Below, piece after piece: positions 42,856 to 53,050 of a stretch of 64,000 nt of DNA (position 1 is its first letter; each line of letters opens with the position of its first letter). Below the pieces are notes generated by a model. It was not told the DNA's origin, ran no database searches, and saw only the letters and a list, made by a program, of their open reading frames with translations. A program made the translations under genes and the position numbers. Source of the DNA: Nocardioides marmotae (GTDB lineage Bacteria > Actinomycetota > Actinomycetes > Propionibacteriales > Nocardioidaceae); the NCBI RefSeq assembly GCF_013177455.1, contig NZ_CP053660.1, forward strand, positions 3,472,001 through 3,536,000. The letters run 5' to 3'.

Positions 42856-44190
42856 TCAGCCCTTGATGTACGGCTCGCCGTCGGCCGCCGGCGGGCGGAC
42901 CCGACCGACGAAGCCGGCGACGGCGATGATCGTGGCGAGGTACGGCGCGGCGCCGAGCAGCTCGCCGGGCACCGGCTGGACGAACGAGAGCTGGTTCTGC
43001 AGGTTCCACATGAACCCGAAGAACACCGCCGCGAACGTCGCGCCGACGGGGTGCCAGCGGCCCATGATCACCGCGGCCAGCGCGATGAAGCCGGTGCCGG
43101 CCGAGACCTCGCGGTCGAAGGCACCGGTGGAGCCGACGGTGTAGTAAGCGCCACCGAGGCCGGCGAACACGCCGCCCAGCAGGACGGCCTGCCAGCGGAC
43201 CCGGTTGACGTTGATGCCGACGGTGTCGGCGGCCTTGGGGTGCTCGCCGACGGCGCGGACGCGCAGGCCCCAGCGGGTCTGGAACAGCAGGAAGGTGACC
43301 AGCGCGACCGAGGCGTACATCAGGTAGACCAGCAGCGTCTGGTTGAACAGCGCGTCGCCGAAGAGCGGGATGTCGGCCAGGCCCGGGATCCGGATCTTCT
43401 CCAGCACCTGCGGGTCGTTGAGGGTGTCCTTGTGCTCCTTGGGGATCTGGCCCAGGAGGAAGCTGGTCAGGCCGGTCGCGAAGGCGACCAGCACGACGCC
43501 GAGGACGACCTGGTTGACGTGGTAGCGCAGCGCGAACCAGCCGAGCATCGCCGCGATGAGGACGCCGGCGAGGATGCCGCCGAGGAGGCCGAACGCCGCA
43601 CACAGGCCCACCGGGATGAAGACCAGCGAGGTGTAGGCGATGCTCGAGAACACCGAGGCGAAGAACGCCCCGGAGAGGAACTGCGCCTCGATCGCGATGT
43701 TGATGACACCGGCGCGCTCGCACAGGGCACCGGCCAGTGCGCCGAGCACCAGCGGCGTGGCGATGCGGATCGTGCCGGGGATCGGGTTGGCGATGAAGGC
43801 CTGGAAGCTCCCGCCGCCCTGGTCGGTGTAGGCCCACATGAGGAAGCCGGCGTAGAACGCCAGGCCCACCAGGACGCCGAGCAGCGCGCCCTTCCAGCCC
43901 CGCGGGAACCGGTCGAGCACCGCGAGGACCAGCGCGAGGGCCGCGATGGCGACCGCGCCCCACGAGACGAGCGTCGCGTCGCCCTCCCGCACCACGCTGT
44001 CCTTGGTGCGCTTCTCACCCAGCAGGTAGGTGAACTTCGGGTCCTCGATCAGCAGCGCGAAGGCCACCAGGGCGGCCAGCACCACCGCGAAGGTGATCAC
44101 CAGGCGGACCTGGCGGCGTACGTCGGCACGGTCGCGGACCGCCGGCTCCGGAGCGGCAGCCGAGCTCGGCTCGGTCGTGGTCGTCGTCAT
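42856..44190 (-). CDS. nucleoside ABC transporter permease 2
   Basis: A 444-residue branched-chain/ribose-class permease with about ten helices. Conserved segments are GALAGALCERAGVINIAIEAQFL and VNRVRWQAVLLGGVFAGLGGAYY, typical of the NupQ/YufQ group that partners BmpA-type binding proteins. The first 35 residues are Thr/Ala-rich and cytoplasmic. The ATG at 44190 has GAGGGA upstream. A GTG at 44202 overlapping the previous stop as GTGA is an alternative start. Confidence 0.88.
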   Translation of the reverse strand: MTTTTTEPSSAAAPEPAVRDRADVRRQVRLVITFAVVLAALVAFALLIEDPKFTYLLGEKRTKDSVVREGDATLVSWGAVAIAALALVLAVLDRFPRGWKGALLGVLVGLAFYAGFLMWAYTDQGGGSFQAFIANPIPGTIRIATPLVLGALAGALCERAGVINIAIEAQFLSGAFFASVFSSIAYTSLVFIPVGLCAAFGLLGGILAGVLIAAMLGWFALRYHVNQVVLGVVLVAFATGLTSFLLGQIPKEHKDTLNDPQVLEKIRIPGLADIPLFGDALFNQTLLVYLMYASVALVTFLLFQTRWGLRVRAVGEHPKAADTVGINVNRVRWQAVLLGGVFAGLGGAYYTVGSTGAFDREVSAGTGFIALAAVIMGRWHPVGATFAAVFFGFMWNLQNQLSFVQPVPGELLGAAPYLATIIAVAGFVGRVRPPAADGEPYIKG

Positions 44191-44198
44191 CTCGTCCC

Positions 44199-45439
44199 TC
44201 ACCAACCCGTCGCCATCACATCGGCCTTGCGGCCCTTGCCGCGCAGCCGGAAGATCCCGCGCACCAGCGCGGGCGCCGCCACGAAGAGCACGATCAGCGC
44301 CTGCAGCACCTGCGTGAGCTCCGGCGGCACCCCGGCGGCGCCCTGCATGCTCAGGCCACCCGCCGACAGCGCGCCGAACAGCAGGCCGGCGAGCACGGTG
44401 CCCAGCGGCGTCGTGCGGCCGAGCAGCGCCACCGTGATCGCGTCGAAGCCGACGGTGCCCGCGACCTGGTCGGTCAGCGAGTCCTGGCGGCCGAGCACCG
44501 TCATGGTGGCGGCGAGGCCGGCCAGCACGCCGGCGAGCGTCATCGCCACGACGTACACCCGGGCGACGCTCATGCCCGCGGTCCGCGCGGCCTCGGGGTT
44601 CGCGCCCACCGCGCGCATCTCGAAGCCGAGGGTGCTGCGCTCGAGCAGCCACCACACGCCGAGGGCCGCGACCACCGCGAGGACGACACCGAGGTGGACG
44701 CCGGCGATGGTCGGGAACGCCGCGCTGTCGTCGACCGGCGGGGACAGCAGGTTGTCGCTGTCGGGGCGCTGGAGCGCCTCCTTGCCCAGGAAGTACAGCA
44801 TCGTGAAGCGCGCGACGTAGTTGAGCATGATCGTGGTGATCACCTCGTGGGCGCCGGCCCGCGCCTTGAGGATGCCCGCGATCGCGCCCCACAGGCCGCC
44901 GGCGACCAGTGCGCCGGCGAGGGCGGCCAGCAGGTGGATGCCGGGCGGCAGGTCGAAGTGGAAGCCGATGAACCCGCCGACGAGCGCGCCGATCAGCATC
45001 TGGCCCTGCGCACCGATGTTGAACATGCCCGCCCGGAACGCCAGGCTCACGCCGAGGCCGGCGCAGATGAGCGGGGCGGCCCGCTCCAGGGTGCGGGTCC
45101 ACGCGGTGCCCGAGCCGACCGAGCCGGTCAGCAGCGCCCGGTAGCCGTCCCAGACCGCCTGGCCGGCGTAGTTGAAGAAGTCCCACGGGTAGCTGAAGAA
45201 GTAGCTCAGCGACTCGATCACGCGGGGCGTGGAGAAGATGATCAGGATCGCGCCGACGAGCAGCGCGAGCACCACCGCGGCGATGCTCTCGGTGATCGTC
45301 GGCAGCCAGGCGGACAGGTCGCGCTTGCGCCCGGCCTGCTTCGCGCCGACGGGCACAGCGCCCTGGGTGGTCGTGCCCTGGCCCTGGTCACCCGCGGGGG
45401 GCGGGACGTCCGGGAGCCCGGGTCCGTTCGGGGTCTCGC

Positions 45440-45443
<4 letters not shown>
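44199..45443 (-). CDS. nucleoside ABC transporter permease 1
   Basis: A 414-residue permease of the NupP/YufP group. The key segment LICAGLGVSLAFRAGMFNIGAQGQM is followed by EVITTIMLNYVA and GANPEAARTAGMSVARVY. The N-terminal 45 residues are a hydrophilic Pro/Gln/Gly-rich extension. It pairs with permease 2 to form the pore. The ATG overlaps the ATPase stop by four bases. Confidence 0.9.
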
Positions 45444-46966
<1,523 letters not shown>

Positions 46967-47059
46967 GGTCTCCTCGACTGCTCTACTGGTGGCGGCGCCT
47001 CGTTGCGCCGCCGGCCGCCTCGCCCCGGTCGGGGTTCAGGACGACCACACGAAGATAAG

Positions 47060-47140
47060 GGCAGGCCGGGGGTGGGATCGCCCCGCCCCGGGCCTGCCCC
47101 GGTGGTCCGCCCGACCCGCGCGTGGCGGGCCGGGCGGACC
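47060..47140 (-). terminator. two consecutive hairpins between bmpA and the ATPase gene
   Basis: The first (47104-47140) starts four bases past the bmpA stop: GGTCCGCCCG-A-CCCGC against GCGGG-C-CGGGCGGACC, 15 of 16 pairs. The second (47060-47098) pairs GGCAGGCC-GGGG-GGG with its complement, 15 of 17, around a short loop. They may stop most transcripts or protect the bmpA end, giving more binding protein than transporter. Confidence 0.65.
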
Positions 47141-47144
47141 GATG

Positions 47145-48242
47145 TCACTTGACCGTGACGGTGATCTCGCCGTCGATGATCTGCTGCTTGAGCTCGTCGA
47201 TCTTGCTGGCGAGCTCGTCGTCGACGTCAGCCTCGGGGCCGTACGGCGCCAGGCCGACGCCGTTGTTCTCCAGCGTGCCCAGGTAGGGCTCGTTGGTGAA
47301 GGTGCCCTCGGCGGACTCGAGGATGGCCTGCTCGACGGCGACGTCCATGGCCTTGACGACCGAGGTCAGCAGCACGTCGCAGTACTCGGCGGCCGACTCG
47401 CAGCCGTCGGTGTCGACCCAGATCGCCTTGACGTCGTTGTCCTGGGCGGCCTGCAGGCCACCGAGGCCGGCGGGGCCGGCGACCGGGAAGATCACGTCGG
47501 CACCCTGGGTGATCATCTCCTCGGCGGTGGACTGGCCGAGGGTCTTGTTCTCGAAGTCGTTCGTGAACGAGCCCTCCTCGGTCTCGGGGTTCCACCCGAT
47601 GACCTGGACGTCGGCGCCCTCGTCCTCGTTGTACTTCTGGACGCCCTGGTAGAAGCCGTCCATGAAGATCGTGACGGTGGGGATGTTCACGCCACCGAAG
47701 GTGCCGACGGTGCCGGTCTCGGACTTCGCCGCGGCGAGGTAGCCCGCGAGGAAGGACGGCTCGGCGGTGTTGAAGGTCAGGCCCTTGACGTTGGGCAGCG
47801 GCTTCTCGTAGGAGGAGTCGACGATCGCGAAGTCGACGTCCTTGTTCTTCTTCGCCGCGGCCTCGGTGGCGTCAGCGAGGAGGAAGCCGACGGTCGTGAC
47901 GATGTTGCAGCCCTGCTGCACCATCTCGTTGATGTTGTCGTTGAACTCCGAGGGAGCGTTGGACTCCACCTCGGCGGTCTGCACGCCGTAGTCCTCGGCG
48001 GCCATGGTCAGGCCGGCGTAGGAGGTCTGGTTGAACGACTTGTCGTCGAACCCGCCGGAGTCGGAGACGATGCAGGCCTTGAAGTCAGGGAACTGCTCGC
48101 TCGGGGCCTCGGAGGTGGCCTCGGTGGTCGGAGCCGACGAGGCGGGCTCGCTCGCGTTGTCGTCGCTGTCGCGCTCACCACACGCCGTCAGCGAGAGGGC
48201 CACCAGCCCGGCGACCATTGCCATACGCGCCGTCTTCTTCAC
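47145..48242 (-). CDS. BMP-family nucleoside-binding lipoprotein
   Basis: A 365-residue lipoprotein of the BmpA/PnrA family (purine nucleoside receptor type). The lipobox is LTAC, followed by a Ser/Thr/Glu-rich linker. The binding-protein body contains IVSDSGGFDDKSFNQTSYAG, a family hallmark, then CNIVTTVGFLLADA, VDFAIVDSSYEK and AIWVDTDGCESA. The ligand is probably a nucleoside, given cdd and deoA downstream. The GTG at 48242 has a near-ideal AGGAGG six bases upstream. Confidence 0.92.
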   Translation of the reverse strand: MKKTARMAMVAGLVALSLTACGERDSDDNASEPASSAPTTEATSEAPSEQFPDFKACIVSDSGGFDDKSFNQTSYAGLTMAAEDYGVQTAEVESNAPSEFNDNINEMVQQGCNIVTTVGFLLADATEAAAKKNKDVDFAIVDSSYEKPLPNVKGLTFNTAEPSFLAGYLAAAKSETGTVGTFGGVNIPTVTIFMDGFYQGVQKYNEDEGADVQVIGWNPETEEGSFTNDFENKTLGQSTAEEMITQGADVIFPVAGPAGLGGLQAAQDNDVKAIWVDTDGCESAAEYCDVLLTSVVKAMDVAVEQAILESAEGTFTNEPYLGTLENNGVGLAPYGPEADVDDELASKIDELKQQIIDGEITVTVK

Positions 48243-48300
48243 GGCATCCCTCCTGGGGGTAACTCATTCGTGTCGCACGCCCCGGACGGGGCACCGGCAC

Positions 48301-48348
48301 ACCCTAAGTCCCCCAGGAGACGGCCCACGACCGATCCGGCCGGTCGTG
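48301..48348 (-). promoter_or_regulatory. bmpA promoter with overlapping palindrome
   Basis: TAGGGT on the minus strand (48301-48306) fits a -10 element about 50 bases before the bmpA GTG. CACGACCG-N7-CGGTCGTG (48326-48348) covers the expected -35 region. This would suit a repressor responding to nucleosides or ribose phosphates. The alternative is a terminator for the upstream M20 gene, 67 bases past its stop. Confidence 0.5.
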
Positions 48349-48414
48349 TCCCGGTTGTTACCTGCGCCGTGACCGGATCGCGACCTCCGCGGGGAACGGC
48401 CCCGCCGGGCGGGC

Positions 48415-49608
48415 CTACCGGTCCGTAGCCACCGCGGCGGCCGCGGCCTCGGCGAGCACCCGCGCACCGATGCCGATCGCGCGCTCGTCGACCCTCAGGT
48501 CGCCCTGGTGCAGGTCGTAGGTCGGCCCGCCGGGCGTCCGCGTGCCCAGCCGCATCATCGCGCCGGGCACCTGGTCGAGATACCAGCCGAAGTCCTCCCC
48601 GCCGAGGCTCTGCGGCGCCACGACCTGGCCGCCGTCGCCGAGGACGTCGTGGACGGCGCGCGCCAGGATCCGGTTCGAGACCGGCTCGTTGACCACCGGC
48701 GGCACCCCGCGCTGGTAGTCCACCACCGCGGTCACGCCGTACGGCGCCACGATCTCGTGCACGACCTCGCGCACGATCCGCTCGCAGTCGGCCCAGGCGA
48801 CCGCGTCGAGGATGCGGACCGTGCCCGCGAGCGCCCCCACGTCGGGGATGACGTTCGGCGCGGCGCCGGCGCGGACCATGCCCCACACGACCGACACCCC
48901 GGCCCGCGGGTCCATCCGCCGGCTCAGCACGGCGGGCAGCTCGGTGGTCACCTTGGCGAGCGCGAAGGTGAGGTCCCCGGTCAGGTGCGGGCGGCTGGTG
49001 TGCCCGCCGCGTCCCTCCAGGCGCACCTCGACCCGGTCGGCGGCGCTGGTGAGCGGGCCGAGCCGCAGCCCCACCTGGCCGACGTCGACGCCGGGGTCGC
49101 AGTGCAGGGCGAAGATGCGGTCCACGTCCTCGAGCACGCCGAGGCTCATCAGGTGCACCGCACCGCCGGGCATGACCTCCTCGGCGGGCTGGAAGAGCAG
49201 CCGCACCCGGCCACCCAGCAGCCCCTCCTCGTGGACCCGGGAGAGCGCGAGGGCCGCGCCCACCACCGCGGTGGTGTGCACGTCGTGCCCGCAGGCGTGG
49301 GCGACGTCGGGGACCGTGCTGCGCCACGGGTCGTCGGTGATGTCGTGGACCGGCAGGGCGTCGAGGTCGGCGCGGAGCGCGGCCACCGGCCCCCGCTCCC
49401 CCAGCTCGGCGACGACGCCGGACCGCGGCATCGCCGTCACCCGCCAGCCGGCCTCCTCGACGCGCGCGGCGACCAGGGCGCAGGTGCGCTCCTCGTGCCA
49501 GGACAGCTCGGGGTGGGCATGCAGGTCCCGGCGCAGGTCGACGAGCTCCGCCTCGTGCTTCTCGACGGCCTCGCGGATCAGGTCGTGCACGCGCGGGTCC
49601 CTGGTCAT
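48415..49608 (-). CDS. M20-family amidohydrolase
   Basis: A 397-residue zinc amidohydrolase/carboxypeptidase of the M20D group. Metal ligands fit: HACGHDVHT, an acidic pair in FQPAEEVMPGG, HCDP in place of the usual internal His, and a C-terminal GGEDFGWYL. LRRDLHAHPELSWHE opens the catalytic domain. Substrates of the group are N-acyl amino acids or similar; M. tuberculosis AmiA1/AmiB1 (Rv3305c/Rv3306c) lie in a comparable neighbourhood by recall. The ATG at 49608 has GGGAGG just upstream, which excludes the longer Arg-rich reading. Confidence 0.88.
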   Translation of the reverse strand: MTRDPRVHDLIREAVEKHEAELVDLRRDLHAHPELSWHEERTCALVAARVEEAGWRVTAMPRSGVVAELGERGPVAALRADLDALPVHDITDDPWRSTVPDVAHACGHDVHTTAVVGAALALSRVHEEGLLGGRVRLLFQPAEEVMPGGAVHLMSLGVLEDVDRIFALHCDPGVDVGQVGLRLGPLTSAADRVEVRLEGRGGHTSRPHLTGDLTFALAKVTTELPAVLSRRMDPRAGVSVVWGMVRAGAAPNVIPDVGALAGTVRILDAVAWADCERIVREVVHEIVAPYGVTAVVDYQRGVPPVVNEPVSNRILARAVHDVLGDGGQVVAPQSLGGEDFGWYLDQVPGAMMRLGTRTPGGPTYDLHQGDLRVDERAIGIGARVLAEAAAAAVATDR

Positions 49609-49657
49609 CAGGCCTCCCAGGTTAGACCCCGGCCCGAGCCGACCGGCCCACCCCGTC

Positions 49658-51673
49658 TCACGCGTCCGCCGACGCCCGCGCCTCCTCGACCCACGCCCGG
49701 ACCCGCGCGGTCGGGACACGCAGCGCCCGCGCGACGTCCCCGACCGGGTAGCCCGCCTCGAGGACGGCGGCGACCGCGAAGTCCTGGGGGCCGGTGAAGC
49801 GGCGCCCGCCCAGCGGGGCCGCGGGATCCGCCGCGGGCACGCCGGCCCCGCCGACGTCCGGGCCGACGTGCGGGCCGACGTCCGGGCCGACGTGCGGGCC
49901 GACGTCCGGGCCGGCTTCCGGCTCCGCCTCGAACGTGGAGCCGGCCGCCCCGACGGGCGCCTGCGTCCGGGGCGGGGCGTACCCCGCCAGGGCCTCGCGC
50001 CCCCGGGCGACCAGGGCCTGCTCGAGCAGCCGCCGCAGCTCGCGCTGGCCGCGCCGCCGGCGGCGGACGAAGACCGTCCCGAACGCCGGCACGACCAGCA
50101 CCAGCAGGCCCGGCAGCGCGCTGCCGTGCTCCTCGAGCCAGAGGACCGCGCGGGGGCGGTAGGACCATGCGCCGGTGGTGTCCCCCTGCTGCACCTCGGC
50201 CCCGTCTGCGTCGGCCACGGCCCCGGGCCCGCGGCCGGTCATCGCGTTGCCGTCGACGACCGCCCGGGCGTCCTCGCCGGCCACCCGCACCCCGGTGCCG
50301 GTACCGACGGCGATGTCGTTGCCGCGTACCTCGCCCGTGGAGTCGGTGAGGGAGACCCCCGTCGTGCGGGCCCTCACCGTCGAGCGCTCGACCCGGGCGC
50401 CGCTCACCTCCTCCACGACGATGCCGGTCGCGCCCTGCGAGCGGACCACCGACCGGTCGACGACCAGGCCGTCGGCCGGCCCGCGGACCGCGAGCGCGGT
50501 CCCGTCCGCGAGGAGGGTGCTGCGGTCGACCTGCAGCCCGTCGAGGCGCAGCACCAGCACCCCGCCGCCGTCGTTGTCGGCCACCAGGCTCCGGCGGAGG
50601 ACGACGCCGGCGTAGTTGGTGGTGCTGTAGCCCGCGGAGTTCGGGCCGTCGGCGAGCGGCGAGCCGTCCACGAGCAGGCCGTAGCCCCCCGACCGGGTCA
50701 GCCGGGCGCGCTCGACGACGACGCGCGAGGCGCCGTTGCCGACCTTGATCGCCGCCCCGCCCGACCGGTCGACCGAGACGCCGGTCAGGCGCACCCGGTG
50801 CGAGCGGTTGGTGACCTCGACGCCGTCCCGCTCCACCGCGGTCACCTCGGTGCGCCGGACGACGCTGCGCTCGACACCGGAGAGGTAGAGCCCGATGTGC
50901 GACGCGCGCACCCGCACCCCGACCAGGTCCGCGGTGGCCGAGGTCTCCGGCGAGCCGGTCACGGCGAGCCCCCCGGTGCGGCCGCTCCAGTAGCCGAGGT
51001 GGTCGGTCTCGACGTCCGCGAGCCGCAGCCGGCCGTCCTTGACCAGCAGGTAGGCGCGACCGTCGGAGGTCTCCCGATCGGCCGCCTTCCGCCGGGGGTC
51101 CCACCCGACCAGCCGCAGCGGTCGCCCCGGGGCGCCGGACAGGGCCAGGTCCCCGCCCCAGGTGACCAGGCTGGCGTGCGCCCGGGCGCCGCTGTGCATC
51201 CGCAGGGTCGTGGCCGGCAGGTGCAGCGCCACGCGGGCACCGCGCCGCGCCACCACCGGCCGGACGAGCTCGACCACGCCCGGGCCCGTGCGGCGCAGCG
51301 CGCCGGCCGCCACCAGCGCGTCCACGCCGTACGCCGCGGGGCGCGGGCCGAGGACCACGGTCGCGCCGACGCGGGTCGTCCCCACGGCCGGGCCGAGGCT
51401 GACCGCTCGCAGCCGGGCGTCCTCGGCCGCGAGCACCGCGACCTCGGCCGGCACCTCGTCGAGCGCCGGCGCGGCCACCGGGGCCTCGTCCGCGGGGGCG
51501 GCCGGGTCGGGTGGCTCGATGTGCTGGCGGAGCACCGCCAGCCCGAGGACGATCCCGACCACCGCGACCAGGCAGACGGCGCGGATGAGCCGGCGCACCG
51601 CGACGTGGACGGTGTCGCCGCGCTCCGCGGCGGTCGGGGCGCTCACGTCGGTCACCTCGGTCACGTCGCTCAC
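49658..51673 (-). CDS. membrane-anchored beta-helix protein with cytoplasmic HTH
   Basis: A 671-residue protein with an unusual order. A membrane helix (about 31-49, AVCLVAVVGIVLGLAVL) is followed by an extracellular right-handed parallel beta-helix (about 190-500) with repeated V-X-V/R-X-S rungs such as VVVERARLTRSGGYGLLVDG and VVDRSVVRSQGATGIVVEE. A second membrane helix (about 525-545, LPGLLVLVVPAFGTVFV) and a basic stop-transfer segment follow. The cytoplasmic tail has a GPDVGPHV repeat, encoded by five 12-bp units at 49849-49908, and ends in a helix-turn-helix-like domain (AVAAVLEAGYPVGDVARALR). The GTG at 51673 overlaps the glycosyltransferase stop by four bases. Function unknown; sensing or modification of the polymer made next door is plausible. 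Confidence 0.75.
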   Translation of the reverse strand: MSDVTEVTDVSAPTAAERGDTVHVAVRRLIRAVCLVAVVGIVLGLAVLRQHIEPPDPAAPADEAPVAAPALDEVPAEVAVLAAEDARLRAVSLGPAVGTTRVGATVVLGPRPAAYGVDALVAAGALRRTGPGVVELVRPVVARRGARVALHLPATTLRMHSGARAHASLVTWGGDLALSGAPGRPLRLVGWDPRRKAADRETSDGRAYLLVKDGRLRLADVETDHLGYWSGRTGGLAVTGSPETSATADLVGVRVRASHIGLYLSGVERSVVRRTEVTAVERDGVEVTNRSHRVRLTGVSVDRSGGAAIKVGNGASRVVVERARLTRSGGYGLLVDGSPLADGPNSAGYSTTNYAGVVLRRSLVADNDGGGVLVLRLDGLQVDRSTLLADGTALAVRGPADGLVVDRSVVRSQGATGIVVEEVSGARVERSTVRARTTGVSLTDSTGEVRGNDIAVGTGTGVRVAGEDARAVVDGNAMTGRGPGAVADADGAEVQQGDTTGAWSYRPRAVLWLEEHGSALPGLLVLVVPAFGTVFVRRRRRGQRELRRLLEQALVARGREALAGYAPPRTQAPVGAAGSTFEAEPEAGPDVGPHVGPDVGPHVGPDVGGAGVPAADPAAPLGGRRFTGPQDFAVAAVLEAGYPVGDVARALRVPTARVRAWVEEARASADA
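49849..49908. repeat. 12-bp tandem repeat in the beta-helix gene
   Basis: Five units alternate between GCCGACGTCCGG and GCCGACGTGCGG. Read on the minus strand they encode (Gly-Pro-Asp/His-Val)n in the cytoplasmic linker before the helix-turn-helix. In-frame unit gain or loss would only change linker length. Confidence 0.85.
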
Positions 51674-52905
51674 ACCGGCGCCGGGGCCTTGGACAGGCTG
51701 GCCTCGCTCTGCCCCTCGCCCCCGATGGTGTCGGCCGAGCGGGTCAGCCAGCCCTGCTTGTTCATCGTGAAGAAGGCGTAGGTCTTGACCGGGCCGGCGA
51801 TGAACAGGATCACCAGCGCCACCACGGGGAGGATCCAGACGTCCTCCGGTCGGCGCCACAGGTGCGACATCCCGCGGATCGCCCGGCCGACGAAGAGCCA
51901 GACCAGGGCCGCGGCGAGGGCGGTCCAGGGGTGGTCGGAGCGCACGGCGAGCGCGACGTAGGCGAGCGCGATCGTGCTGCTCACCGGGGTCAGCAGGATC
52001 TGCATCACCGTGACCTGCGAGATCAGCGGCACCCGGAAGATCCAGCCGTGCCGGATGGCGGTGAGGTAGCAGCGGTAGGAGTTGCGGCTCCACCGCACCC
52101 GCTGCTTGACGAAGGCCTTGAACGTGTCGGGGAACATCGACAGCGCTCGCGCACTGTCCTGGTGGGCGACCCGGTAGCCCTGGGAGATCGTCAGCCAGGT
52201 CATCCGGCCGTCGTCGCCGGCGATGCACTGCCGGCCGCGGAAGATCTCGTTCTCCAGCCGGTCGACCTGGGGCACGATCACCGCCGCCCGGTAGGCGCTG
52301 GTCCGCCCGGAGGCGCAGATGACGCCACCGAAGCGGCCCATGGCGGGGGCGTAGTCGTAGTAGCGCAGGTCGATGATCCAGTCCGCGACGCGGCGCCAGA
52401 TGCTCGTCTTGGGCAGGTAGACGTTCTGCCGCGTGCTCACCGCACCGACGGCCGGGTCCGCGAACGGCATCTGGATCGCGTCGTGCATGCCGGCCTCCCA
52501 CACGGTGTCGGAGTCGACGAAGATCACCAGCTCGGTGTCGACCATCCGCATCCCCACGCCGAGCGCGGAGCGCTTGCCGTTGTGCTTGAACATCACGACC
52601 TCGACCTCGGGCCGGCCGAGCGCCTCGATCCGCTCCTGCGCCTCGGTGTCGGCGAGGTCGAGCACGATGATGATCCGGGACGGCCCCTGCGCCAGCCACG
52701 TCTCCAGGCAGCGCAGCAGCACGTCGGGGTCCTCGCGGAAGGACGGGACGACCACGGTCGTCGTCGTCCGGAAGTCGTTGAGCACCGGCCGCGACGTCGC
52801 CGAGAGGAGCTTGCGGACCAGCCAGAACGTCCACGACACGATGCCGATCACGCCGAAGGGCACCAGCCACCCGGGCAGGTCGCGGACGTGCGGGAGCAGC
52901 TCCAC
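51670..52905 (-). CDS. processive family-2 glycosyltransferase (polysaccharide synthase-like)
   Basis: A 411-residue membrane enzyme that resembles hyaluronan synthase, NodC and Alg8. An N-terminal membrane helix (about 12-32) precedes the GT-A domain. Motifs sit in the processive order: VVVPSFRED (UDP-sugar binding), Asp131-Ser-Asp133 in FVDSDTVW, CASGRTSAYR, Gly-Asp-Asp at 230-232 in GDDGRMTWL, and Gln-Arg-Val-Arg-Trp at 268-272. Three or four membrane helices then form a channel. It should polymerise and export a sugar chain of unknown composition. The GTG at 52905 has GAGGGAGAG six bases upstream. No PilZ domain is attached. Confidence 0.85.
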   Translation of the reverse strand: MELLPHVRDLPGWLVPFGVIGIVSWTFWLVRKLLSATSRPVLNDFRTTTTVVVPSFREDPDVLLRCLETWLAQGPSRIIIVLDLADTEAQERIEALGRPEVEVVMFKHNGKRSALGVGMRMVDTELVIFVDSDTVWEAGMHDAIQMPFADPAVGAVSTRQNVYLPKTSIWRRVADWIIDLRYYDYAPAMGRFGGVICASGRTSAYRAAVIVPQVDRLENEIFRGRQCIAGDDGRMTWLTISQGYRVAHQDSARALSMFPDTFKAFVKQRVRWSRNSYRCYLTAIRHGWIFRVPLISQVTVMQILLTPVSSTIALAYVALAVRSDHPWTALAAALVWLFVGRAIRGMSHLWRRPEDVWILPVVALVILFIAGPVKTYAFFTMNKQGWLTRSADTIGGEGQSEASLSKAPAPV

Positions 52906-53050
52906 GCGGACTCTCCCTCGTGCGGTGACGGGCGGGACGGACACGCCGCTGGAGCCGAGCCCCCCATCGGTGGCCCGACTGTAAAGGAATCGATGGGTCG
53001 CTGTGTCCCGTTCGGCCGCGCGGTGTCCCCGGCGCTGCCACGATGGCCCG
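52906..53050. promoter_or_regulatory. divergent promoter region of the polysaccharide-like locus
   Basis: These 145 bases separate the glycosyltransferase (minus) from the beta-helix lipoprotein (plus). The AT-richer patch at 52979-52995 (TGTAAAGGAATCGATG) is the likely promoter core, and TACAGT on the minus strand is a possible -10. CCATCG and CGATGG flank it as an inverted repeat. The response regulator encoded beside it is a candidate binder. Confidence 0.4.
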
